Source: Bugula neritina (Eukaryota; Bryozoa; Gymnolaemata; Cheilostomatida; Bugulidae). Taken from it: 64,000 nucleotides of DNA. Numbering within the stretch: position 1 is the first letter of the stretch; each line of letters starts with the position of its first letter. The position numbers were made by a program, and so were the translations under genes. The notes under the pieces are model-generated. The model made no database searches. It was not told the DNA's origin and saw nothing but the letters and a program-made list of their open reading frames with translations. Below are positions 61,085 to 64,000 of this stretch, piece by piece. Location: assembly GCA_964035545.1 (NCBI GenBank), contig OZ037769.1, positions 8,307,929-8,371,928 of the forward strand, in the 5' to 3' direction.

Positions 61085-61404
61085 TACAGTGTCACAAAGT
61101 TCCGAAATAACAAATTCATCAGATTTGAATGTACTAAAGTACTAATGTACTAATGTTATAAGATTCCAAAAAAGGTAAATTAATAACCTCACCTAAACAG
61201 CTAATTATTACTTCAAATTGCCATGGGGAGAGCTATTATTTATTGAAATGTCTTTTAAAGCTCAGAATATAAAAATTATATATTTTGATTTCTATGAAGA
61301 GACGTTGAATATTTGAAGCTAATACTAAGGCATAGAATGCTTTTTTGTCACATATTCTTTTGCAAGTGCTATATACAGCTAAAATGTAATACTAAAGTTT
61401 ATAC

Positions 61405-61552
61405 CTTGTCGAGACTCCAAAATGTAAGATTCTGAACCAACGTTCCTTGAGATATTCTTCACACAATACATTTGCTGAGTCATGTTTATAGTTAAAGCCA
61501 AAGCTGGCGCAAGTAGTAAAGTCAGCAGTGTGTAAACCAGTGGCAACGCCAT
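61405..61552 (-). pseudogene. Orphan exon 1 of a third lectin-gene copy
   Basis: On the minus strand this encodes 49 codons plus one base, beginning MALPLVYTLLTLLLAPALAL and ending SESYILESRQ, followed by a GT donor. It is the signal-peptide exon of the PAN/fucolectin gene, near-identical to 31581-31725, and lies inside an inverted duplication of that gene's 5' region. Homology stops in what would be intron 1 (about 61085), and no exon 2 follows. It is probably a relic, but its upstream region is also copied, so it could still start a transcript. Confidence 0.7.
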
Positions 61553-62168
61553 GTTTGAGAAAAACAACTGTCTCAGAGGAGCACAGCAGCTTAAAAGTTT
61601 TAATTTTAATAAGCTGATGCAACTTGTATTAAACGACTTTCTAATTCAATTAGCAAAGTTTTGGTTTATTTATTTAACAAGAAGAGTTATTCATGTTTCT
61701 TTGAAAATTACCGAAAGAAGCCTATTAATTATTCACTAATATTAAACAGTGCGTCAATAAAAGTTAGTTTCTGTAATATGCAGCTATGTATTTAGCGGGT
61801 TATTTGCTTAGGTAACCTATAAGACAATATACTTTTATATTGATGAAAATAGTTTTTGCTCCCACTCAAAATTTAATATAAAAAATGGATTATATATCTA
61901 TATATAATATTAGAAAAACTAGATATATATTATATGTTGAACCTATAAATAAAATCAAATAAATTAAAATTTGACTTCTTTTTTTTAGGTAGAAATGAGA
62001 AATCAACAAGAGAAATAACTGTGGATAAAAACAAAAATATATCACTTTAGTGTGGCTCATGTTAAAAATTTGCTTTACTTTCTTCACCTGTAAAATACTG
62101 TCCAGTGTCTTTGCAATCTTACACGGAATGAATTATGGTATTTTAATGTCTATTTCAAAATTTTAATA

Positions 62169-63486
62169 GGGGTAACGGGGGCCCAACGGTCATAGGGGTA
62201 CAAAAAGCCCGCCAAATTGTGAGAGAACTTATTGACTTGGAGTTTTGATTTTTTTTTCATAAAAAGATATTGACATAATTATTCAGCCTTTGTAGTTTCA
62301 ACACTTGCGGAACAAACGTGTTGAAAAGGCGAGTAAAAAACTGTTTTTACCTACTTTTTGTAAATTTTTTAGGATGTCGTTAAAGCTTTATAACTTTTTA
62401 CACTCAAAGGCGAGAAGCCTATATTTTACTAATATTGTTGCCATTGCTTGTCTCTACATTGCTTAACTAGTATAACAGCAAACTCTGAAATAAATTTTCC
62501 TCGAGGCACATTTATTTTCAATTTGGCCACACGGGGCACAATGGGTCACCCTGACCGGGGCACAACGGGCCACCTGATTATTGCACCCTGATCACTGTTA
62601 TTAGTTTGTTTGCCCAAAAAGTTGGTTGAAATGTTACTAAAATCTATAGACAGAGCTATTTCTGACCTTTTGTAAAATATCAAAGACATCATGGTAAGAG
62701 TACCAAACTAGAAGGTGAAGCTCCTCTAATATTTACATCTGGTGAGGTTAAAGTTTTGCTATTTAATACATAATACAAAACACTCTGCTGTTGCTACTAG
62801 TAAATAGTCATGATATTCATTATACATTATATCATTGAGGGAATATACATGTATCTGACTAAACTAAATTGTGATTTGCTCATTTGCTCTCCCTCCCCTC
62901 TCCCTTTCGTACTCCGGCCACAAACCGAAGCCATGCACCTTAACTACAGTTCATAGAAAAAAGTCCACTCAAAATTTTGTAGCATATGTTACTAAAGTTT
63001 TTTTTCTGATGAAAGTTTCTCTGAAGTGTAAATAAAAAAACATTTTTAGTTCCAAACAGTAATGATAATGGCACCGTAGAACCCAGTGAGGTGCGTTTGA
63101 TTTTGCCTTCCTCTGCTATCCGTGGTGGCACAAACTGTACAGCTAAAAGATAAGTTTTGCTTCAGATCTGAAAAAATGTTTTTATTTATTTGTGATATTA
63201 AATAAATAAAGATCAGATGCAACAAAATCTGCAAAGCTTCAATATATTTGTTGTGACGAAAAAATTGGCCCATTGTACCCCGGTACCGGGGCACAATGGG
63301 CCGATTTTTTCGTCATGAAAATTTCATTATTCTGAAAGTTGTGAGAGAGATAGAAACAACAAACTGGTACCTGTAATAGACAACAGATGCAGCATTAAGG
63401 CTAGAGATTATTGAACTAGTAACTTGAAAAACAGACGAATGAGAGCAAAAAATGCAAAATTCGGCCCGTTGTGCCCCCGTTACCCC
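62169..63486. mobile_element. TIR element T2, copy 2 (opposite orientation)
   Basis: GGGGTAACGGGG start and CCCCGTTACCCC end with TA on both sides (62167-62168 and 63487-63488). The empty site is visible in the homologous segment around 30945 (TA between the flanking blocks), which confirms the boundaries and the TA duplication. The central palindrome CCCCGGTACCGGGG lies near 63280. No intact ORF. Confidence 0.88.
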
Positions 63487-64000
63487 TATCTATTTTAACA
63501 TTTATTTGCTCAATTGTGAAAATGAGTTTTCTTTTTTATTGCTAACCTCTGCTGGTCAGCACAATTTTTAACTTTTATTAGAAACCATGGCATTGTCTTA
63601 TTTTGCTCAATTTAAAGTTATGCTCTGATTTTTAAATTTTTATTGAAATTATTCAAATTCCTGAATGTATTATGATATCTTTAGCCACAATAACAATGAC
63701 ATCACAATTCAAAATACCAAATGTGAAACCAAAAAAAATTTATATCAGTATAAATATTCATTTCAATTTCTCTTTTCACAAAACAAAATATCATACATGG
63801 CAACCGAAGTATGTTCGAAAAAATGAATGCAGAAAACAGATAAACAGCTCTTAGGACAGTTGTAGTGTCCCAGAATATACCCAAGATTCAGCTTCCATGT
63901 AAGGTTATTCTTAATTTAAATACAGAGGTGAATTTTCAAGAACTCAAAAGTACATTGAACTCATGAAAAAATTATATCTAGGCACCTGAGTATAGTCATT

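Larger units (their letters stand above)
61085..64000 (-). repeat. Inverted duplicate of the lectin gene 5' region, interrupted by T2
   Basis: Reversed, this matches 30461-32041 continuously, apart from the 1318-bp insertion at 62169-63486, and runs off the window end. It includes the orphan exon 1 (61405-61552). The partner at 30900-30960 has no T2 insertion, so duplication preceded the insertion. Confidence 0.82.

Overview
This is a eukaryotic, AT-rich, intron-rich window from an invertebrate animal. The secreted modular genes (PAN/apple plus fucolectin-type domains; CTHRC1-like domains), the tRNA-derived SINEs, the Gypsy and Penelope-like retroelements and the hammerhead-ribozyme repeats fit a marine lophotrochozoan-like metazoan. 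The species cannot be read from the sequence. No prokaryotic, organellar or CRISPR-type feature is present.

Two host genes can be assembled with consistent splice phases. The first is a plus-strand gene (31581-34517, six exons, all introns phase 1). It encodes a secreted protein of about 366 residues: signal peptide, two PAN/apple-like modules and a fucolectin/F5-8C-type lectin domain. The second is a minus-strand gene (47835 down to 38168, 13 coding exons, exactly 1794 nt, 597 residues). It encodes a signal peptide, a short Cys-rich region and three tandem domains like the C-terminal domain of CTHRC1, with no collagen stretch. The two genes are convergent, tail to tail. Two partial paralogues of the lectin gene flank them: exons 1-2 at 14780-16158, and exon 1 plus its upstream region in inverted orientation at 61085-64000.

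The rest is mostly mobile DNA. Two related Gypsy-type LTR elements (19018-24525 and 52555-60224, both coding on the minus strand) keep gag (degraded in the first), protease, the integrase zinc-binding region and a conserved third ORF. Both lack reverse transcriptase/RNase H and the integrase core at the same places, so they look like a non-autonomous family moved in trans. Each carries a nested TIR element beginning CACAG with a 2-bp target duplication. A TA-inserting DNA transposon with long inverted repeats is present twice (about 7520-11153 and 16295-18777), and both copies carry a LINE 3' coding fragment. Further TIR elements lie at 727-1478, 5894-6353, 15144-15592, 29913-30429 (hAT-like), 50358-51690 and 62169-63486.

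The most interesting item is a 272-bp unit, three copies in tandem at 34745-35558 and one diverged copy at 6481-6757. Each copy encodes a type I hammerhead ribozyme on the minus strand, and each block is embedded in (TA)n. This is the layout of animal retrozymes. A Penelope-like element remnant (36930-37985), which could be the kind of element that mobilises them, lies 1.4 kb away. It has its own hammerhead-like motif, and a related motif lies at 5789-5828.

Layout: 1-12200 repeats and DNA transposons; 12200-14500 no recognised content; 14500-16160 truncated lectin paralogue; 16295-24530 transposon then LTR element 1; 24600-30430 SINEs, an old segmental repeat and a hAT MITE; 30460-34680 lectin gene; 34690-38000 retrozymes and Penelope remnant; 38090-47835 CTHRC1-like gene; 48000-52550 mostly unannotated with a TA-inserting TIR element; 52555-60224 LTR element 2; 61085-64000 inverted duplicate of the lectin-gene 5' region.
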